A program made the position numbers and the translations under genes. Source: Caproiciproducens sp. CPB-2 (lineage in GTDB: Bacteria > Bacillota > Clostridia > Oscillospirales > Acutalibacteraceae). From it: DNA of 64,000 bases. Shown here in pieces: positions 45,747 through 54,941 of this stretch (position 1 is the first letter of the stretch; each line of letters starts with the position of its first letter). A model generated the notes under the pieces. It saw nothing but the letters and a program-made list of their open reading frames with translations. It ran no database searches and had not been told where the DNA came from. The stretch covers positions 1,922,001 through 1,986,000 of the forward strand of contig NZ_CP142860.1 in the NCBI RefSeq assembly GCF_036287215.1. The letters are read 5' to 3'.

Positions 45747-45979
45747 TATAGACCACCTCCTATCTTTTGAATTCTCTTCATATCAGGTTCAGTAACATGT
45801 TGCTCCTGTCGAGAGTCTTCAGCCAACCCCTGTCCAAATAAAGATAACTGATCCTGATAACTTTCAAAATTCAACTGCTGAATCCAATACAAATGACATA
45901 GATAAACGATATAGGGCATCTGCATCACTTGTTCAAATGAATTTCCAGTTTCTTTTTCAACAAGCACAATATCCCTCAT
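45746..45979 (-). CDS. Tail assembly chaperone, T part of gpGT (frameshift extension)
   Basis: 77 codons from an internal ATG (MRDIVLVEKETGNSFEQVM). The frame is open upstream through the end of the gpG gene to a CCCAAAC slippery site at 46036-46030. It is therefore most likely made as the C-terminal part of a gpG-T fusion, not as a separate protein. The size (about 100 residues beyond the slip) and position just before the tape measure are those of gpGT in lambda-like tails. Confidence 0.8.
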   Translation of the reverse strand: MRDIVLVEKETGNSFEQVMQMPYIVYLCHLYWIQQLNFESYQDQLSLFGQGLAEDSRQEQHVTEPDMKRIQKIGGGL

Positions 45980-45989
45980 GATATAAGAA

Positions 45990-46036
45990 ACCCCACTGGA
46001 ATTTATTTCTTTTCCAGTGGGGTCTTGCTGTTTGGG
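45990..46036 (-). promoter_or_regulatory. Programmed -1 ribosomal frameshift signal (gpG/gpGT)
   Basis: Heptamer C CCA AAC is in the correct register of gpG (46036-46030). A 6-nt spacer follows, then a perfect 12-bp stem ACCCCACTGGAA / TTCCAGTGGGGT (46023-46012 with 46001-45990, 10-nt loop). The gpG stop TAA lies in the loop. Shifting -1 enters the frame of the T part, which stays open. Confidence 0.85.
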
Positions 46037-46401
46037 ATTTGCTTATTAATTTGTTTTGCAAACTCTTCTGTAGGTAATGCTCCTTTAATTGAATTTTCCA
46101 TGAAATCATTGAATAGGTTAGACAAACATCTTAGCAACACAAGGTCTGATAACTCTGTCCTTACTGTATCCATTGTGATTTCTTTTGTTTTATCAAGTGA
46201 TAAAATTTCAAAAGCAAAGTTCTGAAGAACGGTTGTTGCATCCTGTAGTGATTTGCAAACATTTGTTTTCTTTTGTAAATTCTCAAGCTTTACCATCTTT
46301 TCTACTGTCAAGCTTGCTGGAATTTTATATACCGTTCCACTCGGAAGCTTAATATCTAGTGATTCAGGCTGTAAAGCACATAAGTCTATAATTTCTGCCA
46401 T
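46003..46401 (-). CDS. Tail assembly chaperone gpG
   Basis: 132 aa, soluble, between tail tube and tape measure genes. Begins MAEIIDLCALQPESLDIKLPSG, mostly helical afterwards. Ends ...KQIPNSKTPLEKK just after the slippery heptamer. No strong sequence family, assigned by position, size and the frameshift site. Confidence 0.75.
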   Translation of the reverse strand: MAEIIDLCALQPESLDIKLPSGTVYKIPASLTVEKMVKLENLQKKTNVCKSLQDATTVLQNFAFEILSLDKTKEITMDTVRTELSDLVLLRCLSNLFNDFMENSIKGALPTEEFAKQINKQIPNSKTPLEKK

Positions 46402-46417
46402 AATTTAATAATCCTCC

Positions 46418-46999
46418 TTATACCACATCGTTATAGTCGTTATCAAAGAGTACATATTTTTGCTTTCCATTAATCTGAGTGGACAATGCTGCAAACTCAT
46501 AATTCGTACTTACTGCATCTTCTCCCCATGCAAATTGCTGTTCACCAATAAAAAGTGCTTGCGGAATTTTAACAGTAAGTTTATGCCCTGTCTCTTTATC
46601 TGTATGTACAAAGATAAGGTAACATTTTCCTGCTACTTCATTGCCGATACTAAACGTTTGTACTTTCTTTGTAGTATCATCCGTAAAGTCACCGCCATAG
46701 ATGAATTTATAAAGATTCTCCAAATTGAAAGTGATAATACCAGTTTTAAAAGTTACATTTCTTTCTTTTAGAGCCTTATAAATTAGTCCTCTGTTAGCAC
46801 CTTTTACATCCTGCATCTCATCTTTAATAGAAAGACTAGCGTTTTCTTTTATAGCACCAATATTTACAAACTTTGCTAAATCCTCATCAGTAGGAATTGC
46901 AAGATTAGAAATATCTTTAGATTTTGCAATAAAAAGTTCGCCGCTCCCCAGCATCAGAGGTTCTGTATTTTGTACTGTAGGTAAAGCCATAATTAACAC
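46418..46999 (-). CDS. Major tail (tube) protein
   Basis: 193 aa beta-rich protein (PLMLGSGELFIAKSKDIS..., GKCYLIFVHTDKETGHKLTVKIPQ). Position between the tail completion proteins and gpG fits the tail tube subunit of siphophages. The start overlaps the previous gene; an ATG at codon 4 is an alternative start. Confidence 0.75.
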   Translation of the reverse strand: MLIMALPTVQNTEPLMLGSGELFIAKSKDISNLAIPTDEDLAKFVNIGAIKENASLSIKDEMQDVKGANRGLIYKALKERNVTFKTGIITFNLENLYKFIYGGDFTDDTTKKVQTFSIGNEVAGKCYLIFVHTDKETGHKLTVKIPQALFIGEQQFAWGEDAVSTNYEFAALSTQINGKQKYVLFDNDYNDVV

Positions 47000-47418
47000 A
47001 CTCCTTTTGTTTGAATTTTAAAATATATTATTACGTTAAAATTATTTGTTTCTGCATTTTTAGCAATACCGCCGCCATTGACAAGTTCCGATGTCAGTAT
47101 CGTTACATTTTCATCTTTAATTGTTTTTGTATTTCTAGGATCATCAAGTAGCTCTATAATTTTATCTTTAACAGATAAAAGTTTTGAAATATCCTTACCG
47201 ATAATATCAAACTCAACTTGATCAGCCGTAATATAACCACCTGACAATTCTTTCATTTTTAATATGACGTAGTTGTTCGCTGTGATTTTTTCCGGCTTTT
47301 CCGCTGTAAAAATACAAACAATGTCTTTACTATTAACCGTTACTGTCAATAGATTTTTTATTGTAGTATCATTAATGAGATATTTTCGCAACACCTCATA
47401 TTTACCCAAAGAATTCAT
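46993..47418 (-). CDS. Tail completion / tail terminator-like protein
   Basis: 141 aa following the HK97-gp10-like gene. Resembles the Firmicutes 'minor capsid' proteins at this location, which act as tail terminators (Ne1-like fold): KNLLTVTVNSKDIVCIFTAE, later LSVKDKIIELLDDPRNTKT. The gene overlaps the tail tube gene by 7 nt. Role from synteny. Confidence 0.6.
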   Translation of the reverse strand: MNSLGKYEVLRKYLINDTTIKNLLTVTVNSKDIVCIFTAEKPEKITANNYVILKMKELSGGYITADQVEFDIIGKDISKLLSVKDKIIELLDDPRNTKTIKDENVTILTSELVNGGGIAKNAETNNFNVIIYFKIQTKGVC

Positions 47419-47733
47419 TTACTTCACCTTTTGCAATTCCTCTTCAAACATCCGTTTGATTTGAGAAAGATTCTGATCAACAGCCGGTTCAAGGAAGGGC
47501 TGGTTCTTTTCTGCCCAATACGCATACTCTGTTCCGGCACCAACATAACCGGCAATCTCATTCGGATTATCCTCTACCTCATGAGTAATGCTGCGTTTAG
47601 TTGCACCAGTATCTACAGGGCAAAGCTGTTTTGCATCCGCTTCAACAGTAATAACTGCCCTTTCCATTGCTTTTAAGGCGTTTTTATGGTTCAATCTCAT
47701 AGCTTGCTGATATGTCATTTCCATAGTAAACAC
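47419..47733 (-). CDS. HK97 gp10-like head-tail connection protein
   Basis: 104 aa. Contains VEADAKQLCPVDTGATKRSITHEVE and the GAGTEYAYWAEKNQPFLEPA pattern found in HK97-gp10/minor capsid 2 proteins. Adjacent genes abut (stop/start within 1-6 nt). Confidence 0.8.
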   Translation of the reverse strand: MFTMEMTYQQAMRLNHKNALKAMERAVITVEADAKQLCPVDTGATKRSITHEVEDNPNEIAGYVGAGTEYAYWAEKNQPFLEPAVDQNLSQIKRMFEEELQKVK

Positions 47734-47738
47734 CGCCT

Positions 47739-48050
47739 TTATTTATTATCAAGCATAATATCATAATAATCGTCCCAATTAATCAGCTTAACAATTTTAT
47801 AACTTTCCCCGTTGTACTGTACTGTCATACCATTTTGTAAAATTGAATCAACATCACAAAATACACGCTTAGTGCAATCCACCGTAAAGCCATAATCTTT
47901 ATAAGCTAATTCTTTTGTGTATGGCTGAATATCACAGGGAATTGTTTTAACAACAGTTTCAGTTCCATTATGCCATATACCGCTGTCATCTAAATATCCT
48001 TCACCTTGTCCAATAACTTGAATCTGCTTATCATAAAACCAGTTAGTCAT
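47739..48050 (-). CDS. Head-tail adaptor (minor capsid) protein
   Basis: 103 aa. WFYDKQIQVIGQGEGYLDDSG... with CDIQPYTKELAYKDYGFTVD, the pattern of the Firmicutes phage 'minor capsid protein' head-closure group (SPP1 gp16-like). Third of the four connector genes. Confidence 0.7.
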   Translation of the reverse strand: MTNWFYDKQIQVIGQGEGYLDDSGIWHNGTETVVKTIPCDIQPYTKELAYKDYGFTVDCTKRVFCDVDSILQNGMTVQYNGESYKIVKLINWDDYYDIMLDNK

Positions 48051-48051
48051 A

Positions 48052-48432
48052 TTACAGCACCTTCAATTTTGGTAAAGGTAAAGCAGCTTTGACTTCGTTG
48101 GTTAATCCATCAGAATCAATACTAATGGTTGCATTGGAATAAGTGGCACTTCTGCTTCCCTGTGATTGCTGAGTAATCAACCGTTCACCTTTTGCCGTTT
48201 TGGTATTTACGGTATCGTTATTAAAATAAGCTGTAGCCAAACTATATACAGCGGTAATATAATCAGAATTGAATGTATCCCATCCTGTATATTTCAGAAT
48301 AGCCTTATATGCTTTATCAACAGATAAGGCAATAGGAATATCATTTGAAGTGTCTGTGCCAGATATGGACAACAAAATTCTAATATCTAATATTTCTGTT
48401 TGATATTTTGTTTTTAAGTCTGTTAAACTCAT
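48052..48432 (-). CDS. Head-tail connector (gp6/gp15-like)
   Basis: 126 aa helical protein following the capsid gene, the usual place of the adaptor that docks on the portal. Starts MSLTDLKTKYQTEILDIRIL. Assigned mainly by position and length. Confidence 0.6.
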   Translation of the reverse strand: MSLTDLKTKYQTEILDIRILLSISGTDTSNDIPIALSVDKAYKAILKYTGWDTFNSDYITAVYSLATAYFNNDTVNTKTAKGERLITQQSQGSRSATYSNATISIDSDGLTNEVKAALPLPKLKVL

Positions 48433-48453
48433 ATTTCACACCCTTAATAAATC

Positions 48454-48479
48454 AAAAGGGACAGCCTATTGACTGCCCC
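48454..48479 (-). terminator. Partial terminator after the capsid gene
   Basis: GGGGCAGTC AATA GGCTGTCCC then TTTTG on the minus strand. It probably lowers transcription of connector genes relative to capsid, as seen in many phages. Confidence 0.7.
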
Positions 48480-48514
48480 ATCCGATTAACTGTTATTATA
48501 GATTAAGCTATAGA

Positions 48515-49363
48515 TTAAGCTTTTGGAGCATTTGCTTTAATATAAACAGCGGCAGCTTTACTAACAGCATGTTTATATACCCAACGTCCCTGTACAGCAC
48601 TTGCGCCAATATGCTTACCATCACCATTCAAATCCTGAATTCTCGGTGCAACGATCCATTCCCTAATTCTATGGCACCAGCGGCTATGACCGGCGATAAA
48701 TTCAGTTCTTACGGCAAGTAGGTTAGAAACCTTCACAGCAAAACCGCTGTACATACCAATATAACCCTCTGCAACCATCTGCTGAGAAAGATCAGACTGC
48801 TTAATAAAGTTAGTGGTATCCTTCAGCATAAGAGCGTATGTAGCCGGTGAAACAATAAGAAAACGATTTGTCATCGGCACATTAGCAACCGTTAAGGCAG
48901 TCATTGCATCTACAACCGCTTCATAAACTGTACTCTTAGTAAGTGCAGTTGTATTAGTGGATTCTGTACCGGAAGCTTCAAGGGTAGTAATAGCATCCTG
49001 ATCCAAAATCTTTGAGCCTGTATAGGCAGCACTATCAAGTCTATCAGCAATCTTATTATCTGGAACAGCGGCTGCATCATATCCGTCTATTACCTCATTG
49101 ATAGCAACATCATGAAAGTCTGTTACAGTCAAATAAGTTGTATCACTGGAGGTAAGTTCTTTACCAGTAATGGGATCATAGTTACCGGAAGCTACTTCTG
49201 AATCACGCACAGGAATTTTAACGGCACCAGCTTTAGGTTCACCTTCGTAATCTGTATTAAATACGGGAGTAGTACCAGCATCAATAGTAACTAGTTCTGC
49301 TCTAAGTTTTGCATCTACCAAATTTGAATATCTTGTCTGAAGTTCATTTGCCATAATTATCAA
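48515..49363 (-). CDS. Major capsid protein
   Basis: 282 aa directly downstream of the scaffold gene. N-terminal MANELQTRYSNLVDAKLRAE; central beta-rich body; MTNRFLIVSPATYALMLKD near residue 180, a block common in P22/N4-gp56-like coat proteins of Firmicutes phages. ATG at codon 4 (MANE) is a likely start, behind AAGGAGAT. Confidence 0.8.
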   Translation of the reverse strand: MIIMANELQTRYSNLVDAKLRAELVTIDAGTTPVFNTDYEGEPKAGAVKIPVRDSEVASGNYDPITGKELTSSDTTYLTVTDFHDVAINEVIDGYDAAAVPDNKIADRLDSAAYTGSKILDQDAITTLEASGTESTNTTALTKSTVYEAVVDAMTALTVANVPMTNRFLIVSPATYALMLKDTTNFIKQSDLSQQMVAEGYIGMYSGFAVKVSNLLAVRTEFIAGHSRWCHRIREWIVAPRIQDLNGDGKHIGASAVQGRWVYKHAVSKAAAVYIKANAPKA

Positions 49364-49375
49364 TCTCCTTTATTT

Positions 49376-49948
49376 TTAATGTTTTATAAGTTGTGGGTTT
49401 TTGTTGTAAAATGCCTTCTCCACACCATCCATATTTGAAGGTTCGGTATTGGAAGGAATATGTCCTGAAGACTTAAGCTTTTCATTTACAGCGTTATCAA
49501 CCGCTGTCTGAAATGCTTTTTCAAAGGCTTTCATATTTTTATTCGTACTATCTTCATCTGTTCCAACCAAAAAATCAACCATATCAATAGGAAGATTTTT
49601 AGTCGTTGCATATTTGATAGCATTGGCGGTTAAGTCTTTTTTAAGACTATCCGCTTTCATTTGCTCCAGCTGAGACTTGATTTTATTCAGCTCAATATCT
49701 TTCGGATCAGTACTTGGATTTCGCTTTTGAATCTCTTCATCAACAAGTTTTGAGAGATTATTTTGCTTCCAAGTATCGAGTCCCTTTGAAAAGAAACTGT
49801 CCAATTTAGGTTGAATAGCCTTTTTCCCGTTTTCAGATTCAAGATATTTATTTACTCTGTCATCTGTCATCAGACCGGTAACATAGTTATTAAAATCCTC
49901 AGAATCCTTATAATTGTCAAGTTCAGTTATTACATCTTTAAATTCCAT
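49376..49948 (-). CDS. Phage scaffolding protein (GP20/DUF4355-like)
   Basis: 190 aa, acidic/basic alternating helices with a central coiled coil (DIELNKIKSQLEQMKADSLKK), of the size and place of a capsid scaffold. Ends NMDGVEKAFYNKNPQLIKH, a tail seen in DUF4355 proteins. Confidence 0.8.
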   Translation of the reverse strand: MEFKDVITELDNYKDSEDFNNYVTGLMTDDRVNKYLESENGKKAIQPKLDSFFSKGLDTWKQNNLSKLVDEEIQKRNPSTDPKDIELNKIKSQLEQMKADSLKKDLTANAIKYATTKNLPIDMVDFLVGTDEDSTNKNMKAFEKAFQTAVDNAVNEKLKSSGHIPSNTEPSNMDGVEKAFYNKNPQLIKH

Positions 49949-50015
49949 AATAAATTATTCTCCTTCTGCCCTTTACGTTCGACTAAGACCATAAAGTGCG
50001 GTTAATTGTTTATAT

Positions 50016-50048
50016 AAAAATAGCTCAATCCAAAAAGAGGACTGAGTT
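50016..50048 (-). terminator. Terminator between the 82-aa gene and the scaffold gene
   Basis: AACTCAGTCC/GGATTGAGCT hairpin (one mismatch, one wobble) then ATTTTT on the minus strand. Confidence 0.65.
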
Positions 50049-50052
50049 AGAT

Positions 50053-50301
50053 TTATGCTTTATTATTATTTAACGGTTTATTCAATACGCTTTTTTCGCC
50101 AAATCGGTCACAAATTATAATAATTGCTCCGTACCATTTATGGCAGCGGAACTTATTTGAACACTTATCGCATTTATGACCAAATGCGGCTCTATTTTTT
50201 GGTGAAATAAAGTCCTTCACAGGATCAATATTAAATTGTGCTCGTTCTTTTTCCTTTGCCAATGCCCTTTGTGTGGGCTGTGGCTTCTTAAATTCTGCCA
50301 A
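50053..50301 (-). CDS. Small phage protein with Cys cluster (82 aa)
   Basis: Basic, with CDKCSNKFRCHKW and a further Cys, possibly metal binding. Lies between the MuF gene and the scaffold. Not recognised; probably a minor head-related or regulatory protein. Confidence 0.6.
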   Translation of the reverse strand: MAEFKKPQPTQRALAKEKERAQFNIDPVKDFISPKNRAAFGHKCDKCSNKFRCHKWYGAIIIICDRFGEKSVLNKPLNNNKA

Positions 50302-50313
50302 TATGTCACTCTC

Positions 50314-51201
50314 CTAAATTCCTTTTGAATCTTTCCATTTATCAAATGTAGAATAATTAGTAATGGTCTTTTTCCCTGTTTCAGGATTTTCAATATTCTC
50401 TAATTTTCGTGTAGGCTTCCAACCCTCAATAACAGGAATGATACAGCAGCGGCACATCGGATGTCGAGGGTTATCAGGATGATTATCTTTCGGAAAATAC
50501 TGTCCATCCAATGAAGCACAAACTTCACAGGTATTGCCCTCAAGCGTTGCATCCCACATAACCCTTTGGACAACATCAGAATCATTATATATTTGATCCT
50601 GTGCCATACTCATAGCCCTTGCCGTTTCCGTATTGATCAATCTGCTGGCCTGATAAGCAGTAACCCCATAATCTTTTTTAATCTGTCTGGCAAGCTTTTC
50701 AGGACTTTTACCGCTCACTAAAGCCTTGCGAACATCATTATAGATCCGGTTGGTTAATGCCTTTTGGTTGTTCCAGATACGATCACTAAAGGTCATTTTA
50801 TCAATTGGAGTATTAATAGCAGCTTCAATCATTTCAGGTCTTAAAATAGAAAAATCGATATTGGCTGTTATGCCTTTATCGATAACATAAGCTGTTCTAT
50901 AATATGACTCTGAATATATATCAGGCAGTAAATCAGAAGTTTGTTTTACATTAAAAGAACCTAAATTATTTGCTTGCTTTACTAATTTATCTTTCAAAGA
51001 CATTAATTCACTGTACCGCTGTTTAGAAGATATATTGATGACTCCATCCACTTCATATCTCTGAACAATTCCAGCTATTTCATTTTGGATATCATCCAAT
51101 GCCTTTTTATAAGCCCTTAAAAGTTCCTGCTTTGGCTTTTTAGCCTTGTTAATACAGTCCTTTTCAATCTGTAAGATATCATTTTTAAATTTATTATTCA
51201 T
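50314..51201 (-). CDS. Phage minor head protein (SPP1 gp7 / MuF-like)
   Basis: 295 aa. C-terminal MuF/gp7 domain: QASRLINTETARAMSMAQDQ, VMWDATLEGNTCEVC, then GQYFPKDNHPDNPRHPMCRC, the conserved CxxC...HPxCRC metal-binding pattern. The N-terminal part is a coiled helical arm that contacts the portal. Overlaps the portal gene by 8 nt. Confidence 0.88.
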   Translation of the reverse strand: MNNKFKNDILQIEKDCINKAKKPKQELLRAYKKALDDIQNEIAGIVQRYEVDGVINISSKQRYSELMSLKDKLVKQANNLGSFNVKQTSDLLPDIYSESYYRTAYVIDKGITANIDFSILRPEMIEAAINTPIDKMTFSDRIWNNQKALTNRIYNDVRKALVSGKSPEKLARQIKKDYGVTAYQASRLINTETARAMSMAQDQIYNDSDVVQRVMWDATLEGNTCEVCASLDGQYFPKDNHPDNPRHPMCRCCIIPVIEGWKPTRKLENIENPETGKKTITNYSTFDKWKDSKGI

Positions 51202-52444
51202 TTGTTAATCCAACTTTTGATAAATCAATCTGCTGTTCGTCTTCCTGCTCTTTTCTGATTTTTGCCATTTCTTCCGCTGGATTCTGAACCCAAGGAATTT
51301 GACTTAAAGCAGTTTCAGTAGAAATCTTGTCCCCAAGCTGATTGATTGTCTGTGCTATTGTTAAAATATCCTGCGGAATGCAAGGATTAAAAGTAATCTT
51401 AATATCTTTATAATCATATGTAAGATTTTTTAGATTCAAATACTGAAACAGAAACCACATTCGGTCAGTAATCGTATTACAGATAGCATCAAACACTGTT
51501 TTACAACGCTGTTCAAGGAAAACAAGCCTTGTTCGCAATGCAACCCCACTGGTATTGGACTGAAGCTTTTCTTGGGCATCAATGTGGTCACAGATTTCAT
51601 ATATATCCTTTTTGATTTCTGAAATCATGTTTTGAATATATGAATCGTTCATCTCCTTCATCAGCCAATTTACCTTGCCGTCACCTTTTGGATTAAGAAT
51701 GCCCTTGGTTTTAAGTAATTCCGCTGTTTCTTCATCTACATCTGCACCTGTAACAACCAAATATGCTGATCTGTAGTCGGAAATAACGTTAATCTGATCG
51801 CTCATGACCTGGTTCAAGCTATCGTTAAGATCCTTAATTTTATTATATATAGTCTTTTCTGCCCCTAAATAGCAAACAGATACAGGAACACCAGAGAAGA
51901 TATTTTCTTTTGTATTAATCAAATTTCCGTCCTGATATATTTCAATTTTGTCAGGATAATAGATATCATAATATTCAGAATTGTCATACCGCTGTTTATA
52001 GAAATGAATAAACAACTGTGGAACATTATCAGAATCGCAATAAACTATCGAATTCGAAGGATTCAGTATCCTTGAGGAAAACTCCCCTCGTTCGTTTATG
52101 TAATACAATTCATAAGCTAGGCCATATATTTCAAGCTGTCGCATTAATTCCTGATTATGATTTTTATTCCAATGGGATAACTGATAATCTATATCATTAA
52201 TTTCCTGCTCGTTACTGCTTTTACTGATATAGGTGAGTCCATTGCCAAAGCAATAGCTAAGTTCCTCTTCGATAAACTTATGAACATAATTCACTACTGT
52301 AATATTATTTGCCCTATTAGGTTCATGTTTATATGTACTTAAAATATCATGTTTCCCATCATAGTACCGCTGCATCTTTGCGAATAGATCACTATGACCA
52401 TGATAGTCATTAATCATATTTATTATAATTTCATCTGTATTCAA
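51194..52444 (-). CDS. Phage portal protein (SPP1 gp6 family)
   Basis: 416 aa, somewhat short. KMQRYYDGKHDILSTYKHEP, YELYYINERGEFSSRILNPS and the C-terminal SGVALRTRLVFLEQRCKTVF block match SPP1-type portals. It forms the DNA channel of the head vertex. Downstream of TerL by 15 nt. Confidence 0.88.
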   Translation of the reverse strand: MNTDEIIINMINDYHGHSDLFAKMQRYYDGKHDILSTYKHEPNRANNITVVNYVHKFIEEELSYCFGNGLTYISKSSNEQEINDIDYQLSHWNKNHNQELMRQLEIYGLAYELYYINERGEFSSRILNPSNSIVYCDSDNVPQLFIHFYKQRYDNSEYYDIYYPDKIEIYQDGNLINTKENIFSGVPVSVCYLGAEKTIYNKIKDLNDSLNQVMSDQINVISDYRSAYLVVTGADVDEETAELLKTKGILNPKGDGKVNWLMKEMNDSYIQNMISEIKKDIYEICDHIDAQEKLQSNTSGVALRTRLVFLEQRCKTVFDAICNTITDRMWFLFQYLNLKNLTYDYKDIKITFNPCIPQDILTIAQTINQLGDKISTETALSQIPWVQNPAEEMAKIRKEQEDEQQIDLSKVGLTNE

Positions 52445-52459
52445 AAATTCTCACTTCCT

Positions 52460-54172
52460 TTATAAACCCAAATATGATAAAGGTATTACCTTTAATTTTG
52501 ATGTTTTCTTTATTTGTGGCAATTGCTCCAAAGCATCAGCCAAACAGTCAGGATAGTCATCGTGAAGACTAAACCGGCAACCACAAAAGTCATGTAGCTG
52601 TTCAATAGCTTCTGTATCTTCTTCATTGAAGACAACTCGTCCCATATTGATATCACCGACAATGGCATTAATACGGTTATCTTTATTCCCTGTACGAGAT
52701 TTATTTATGATTGTTAATCCTCTATGTGTTAACTCATCATCTTTATCAATGCATTCTTGAATTCTAATTGCATCGGCACCGGAATAGACGTTCTTTTCAA
52801 TAGATAATGCTTGAATATCAGGGTAATCTTTCAGTAATTGAATTGTTTCCTTGATATAATCACTCATTTCATAATCACGAATGATTGACTTTCTGGCATA
52901 ATTAACACTATTATCAGCCTGAGACAAAACACAATAAGCATAATAATCTCTTTTTGTGCCGGTTCTGGCAGTTCCAGCAGGATCAATAGAAAGAATACTC
53001 TTCTGAAAAGTATGATTTTCTATATCTACAGCGGATTCAGTAACAATTGTATTAAATCTCCTTTTACCTAGATTTTCTATATCTCCCTGAACTTCTTGTT
53101 TAAAAGAAAGAGGGTTTTCATAATAATCTTTCGCTAAGTCTAAACAATTCCAGAATTCAGGCCATAATACAGGATATTGCATCTCTTTTTCATGTTGATA
53201 ATAATATTCCTTTGCAAATTGAAGTCCTTTATTTTTATCAATTAGGGTTTTATAAAATTCTTCCCATAATCCTTGATGGAAAAATTGATCTACATCGTCA
53301 ATCAACACGCCTTTTTCCTGTCTAAATTCCCATGTTGATAAATTCCGCAACCTATCATAAAAATCTTGTTTACAAATAAGAGTACCCAAGGCCAACATGG
53401 TAGTACCACGCTTTTTAATCTTTCCATCTTTATCATATAAAGGTCTTTGTTTTGCATATTTAACATCGTCTGAATATCTTTTCCATTTATTTTCCCTTGC
53501 CGCTTCTGTTCTTACATCATCTTCATCCTGAAAATCATCTAATATAATTAAATCAGGTCTATCTCCAACGGCGTTTTTACGTCCACGCAGGGGAGACATG
53601 GAAGATACAGACTCTATCATTGCTCTTGAAGAAAATTCAATTTGAGTGGAATTGTTTGCTAATCTTTTATCCTTATTATCATAAATCCTACCAAAACTTG
53701 CCGTAATGCGGTCATTATCTTCTATTGCAACGCGAATCTGTTTTATAAATTTCTCTGCTGTAGAACCTATAGATGAACCATAAAGAATATATTTTTTATA
53801 GCCATAATAAATAGTCCAGATACAGGTGCTTAAACCTCTGAAGGCACTTTTCCCCGTCCCTCTAGGGAGTATATACCCTTGCTGATCTGTCGTGTTTTCA
53901 TTTAATATTACATTTTGGATATCATTCCAAATGTCCTTGTGTATTTGAGCTATTTCAGCCGTTTCCTCATTATTAAAGACATTTGCGAGATAGAACATAC
54001 AGAAGAACTCTAAGGAACGTTTGCCAAGGCTCCAACTCAATCCATGATAGCCAAATAGGTTATCTTTATTTTGAAGAAGAAGCTGCTTCGCCTGATCTTC
54101 TCCGTAATATTTAATCAGATACTTAGAAAGTAACTGAGTATTTTCGATTGTATTTATACTTTGTTTTGATAT
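52460..54172 (-). CDS. Terminase large subunit
   Basis: Packaging motor: ATPase with LPRGTGKSAF (Walker A) and DLIILDDFQDE (Walker B), then an RNase H-like nuclease with SILSIDPAGTARTG and DCLADALEQLP. The first standard start is TTG 54040, but family-like sequence (NKDNLFGYHGLSWSLGKR) continues upstream. The frame is open to 54178. AAGGTG lies 7 nt before an ATA codon at 54172, giving 570 aa, so an ATA start is proposed. If wrong, the gene begins at 54040 (526 aa). Confidence 0.85.
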   Translation of the reverse strand: MSKQSINTIENTQLLSKYLIKYYGEDQAKQLLLQNKDNLFGYHGLSWSLGKRSLEFFCMFYLANVFNNEETAEIAQIHKDIWNDIQNVILNENTTDQQGYILPRGTGKSAFRGLSTCIWTIYYGYKKYILYGSSIGSTAEKFIKQIRVAIEDNDRITASFGRIYDNKDKRLANNSTQIEFSSRAMIESVSSMSPLRGRKNAVGDRPDLIILDDFQDEDDVRTEAARENKWKRYSDDVKYAKQRPLYDKDGKIKKRGTTMLALGTLICKQDFYDRLRNLSTWEFRQEKGVLIDDVDQFFHQGLWEEFYKTLIDKNKGLQFAKEYYYQHEKEMQYPVLWPEFWNCLDLAKDYYENPLSFKQEVQGDIENLGKRRFNTIVTESAVDIENHTFQKSILSIDPAGTARTGTKRDYYAYCVLSQADNSVNYARKSIIRDYEMSDYIKETIQLLKDYPDIQALSIEKNVYSGADAIRIQECIDKDDELTHRGLTIINKSRTGNKDNRINAIVGDINMGRVVFNEEDTEAIEQLHDFCGCRFSLHDDYPDCLADALEQLPQIKKTSKLKVIPLSYLGL

Positions 54173-54251
54173 ATTGTGTCACCTTCTTCACTTTGGGTTC
54201 TATTTTTTGGTGGAAATTCTGTAACTAACCCCACCAGCCGACCGCCAAACA

Positions 54252-54290
54252 CAAAAATAGAAGTATACCGGCTATCCGATACACTTCTAT
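54252..54290 (-). terminator. Terminator after the recombinase gene
   Basis: 15-bp stem with ATAG loop (ATAGAAGTGTATCGG / CCGGTATACTTCTAT, two wobbles on the minus strand) followed by TTTTTG. Confidence 0.85.
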
Positions 54291-54322
54291 CAATCTATTA
54301 TTAATTATTCTTTTCGAGTCAA

Positions 54323-54892
54323 TTATAAATTCAGGTTTATATACACTTCATTTAAATCGTCTTGTGTAATTCCTAAATATCTTTTTGTTTCCTTAATGTT
54401 TGCATGATTCAACGCTTCCATTATCAAGGCCAAACTCACACCACTTTTATAAGCCCAATAGCCCCATGTCTTACGCATACTATGTGTTGATATAGTATCT
54501 GTAATACCAACTGCTTTAGCTGCATTACTTATTATTATATGTGCTTGCTGCCTAGTGATAGGTGTGTTACTCCCCTTACGGCTGGCAAACAAATAGGTAT
54601 CTAAAGTAATAGGGATATACTCTTGCATATAGGCTTTAATAGCGCCTTCTAGGTTCTTTGTAATGGGGAATGTTTTAGACTTATCTGTCTTCTTTTCCCT
54701 AACCTTAATATATGGAGCGATCTTACTACCATCCCATATATCAGAGACTTTAAGAATTAATATATCAGATATGCGTAATGCAGATGATATGCCAATCATA
54801 AACATTAGGTAGTCCCTTACTGATTGCCCTTTGAGATACTTTTTCATTGCTTCCAATTTCTTTTTATCTCTAATCGGATCAACACGCTCCAT
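54323..54892 (-). CDS. Small tyrosine recombinase (phage integrase family)
   Basis: 189 aa, catalytic domain only: first Arg in SSALRISDILILKVSD, HxxR in STHSMRKTWG, and Tyr in ETKRYLGIT. The N-terminal core/arm-binding domains of a lambda-type integrase are missing. Recombinases of this size occur next to terminase genes in many Firmicutes phages. It might take part in excision, but the main integrase for spo0A would be expected at the right end. Confidence 0.85.
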   Translation of the reverse strand: MERVDPIRDKKKLEAMKKYLKGQSVRDYLMFMIGISSALRISDILILKVSDIWDGSKIAPYIKVREKKTDKSKTFPITKNLEGAIKAYMQEYIPITLDTYLFASRKGSNTPITRQQAHIIISNAAKAVGITDTISTHSMRKTWGYWAYKSGVSLALIMEALNHANIKETKRYLGITQDDLNEVYINLNL

Positions 54893-54941
54893 AATAACGC
54901 CGCCTTTTCAATGTTACTTATTATGAGTTAATTATATAATA

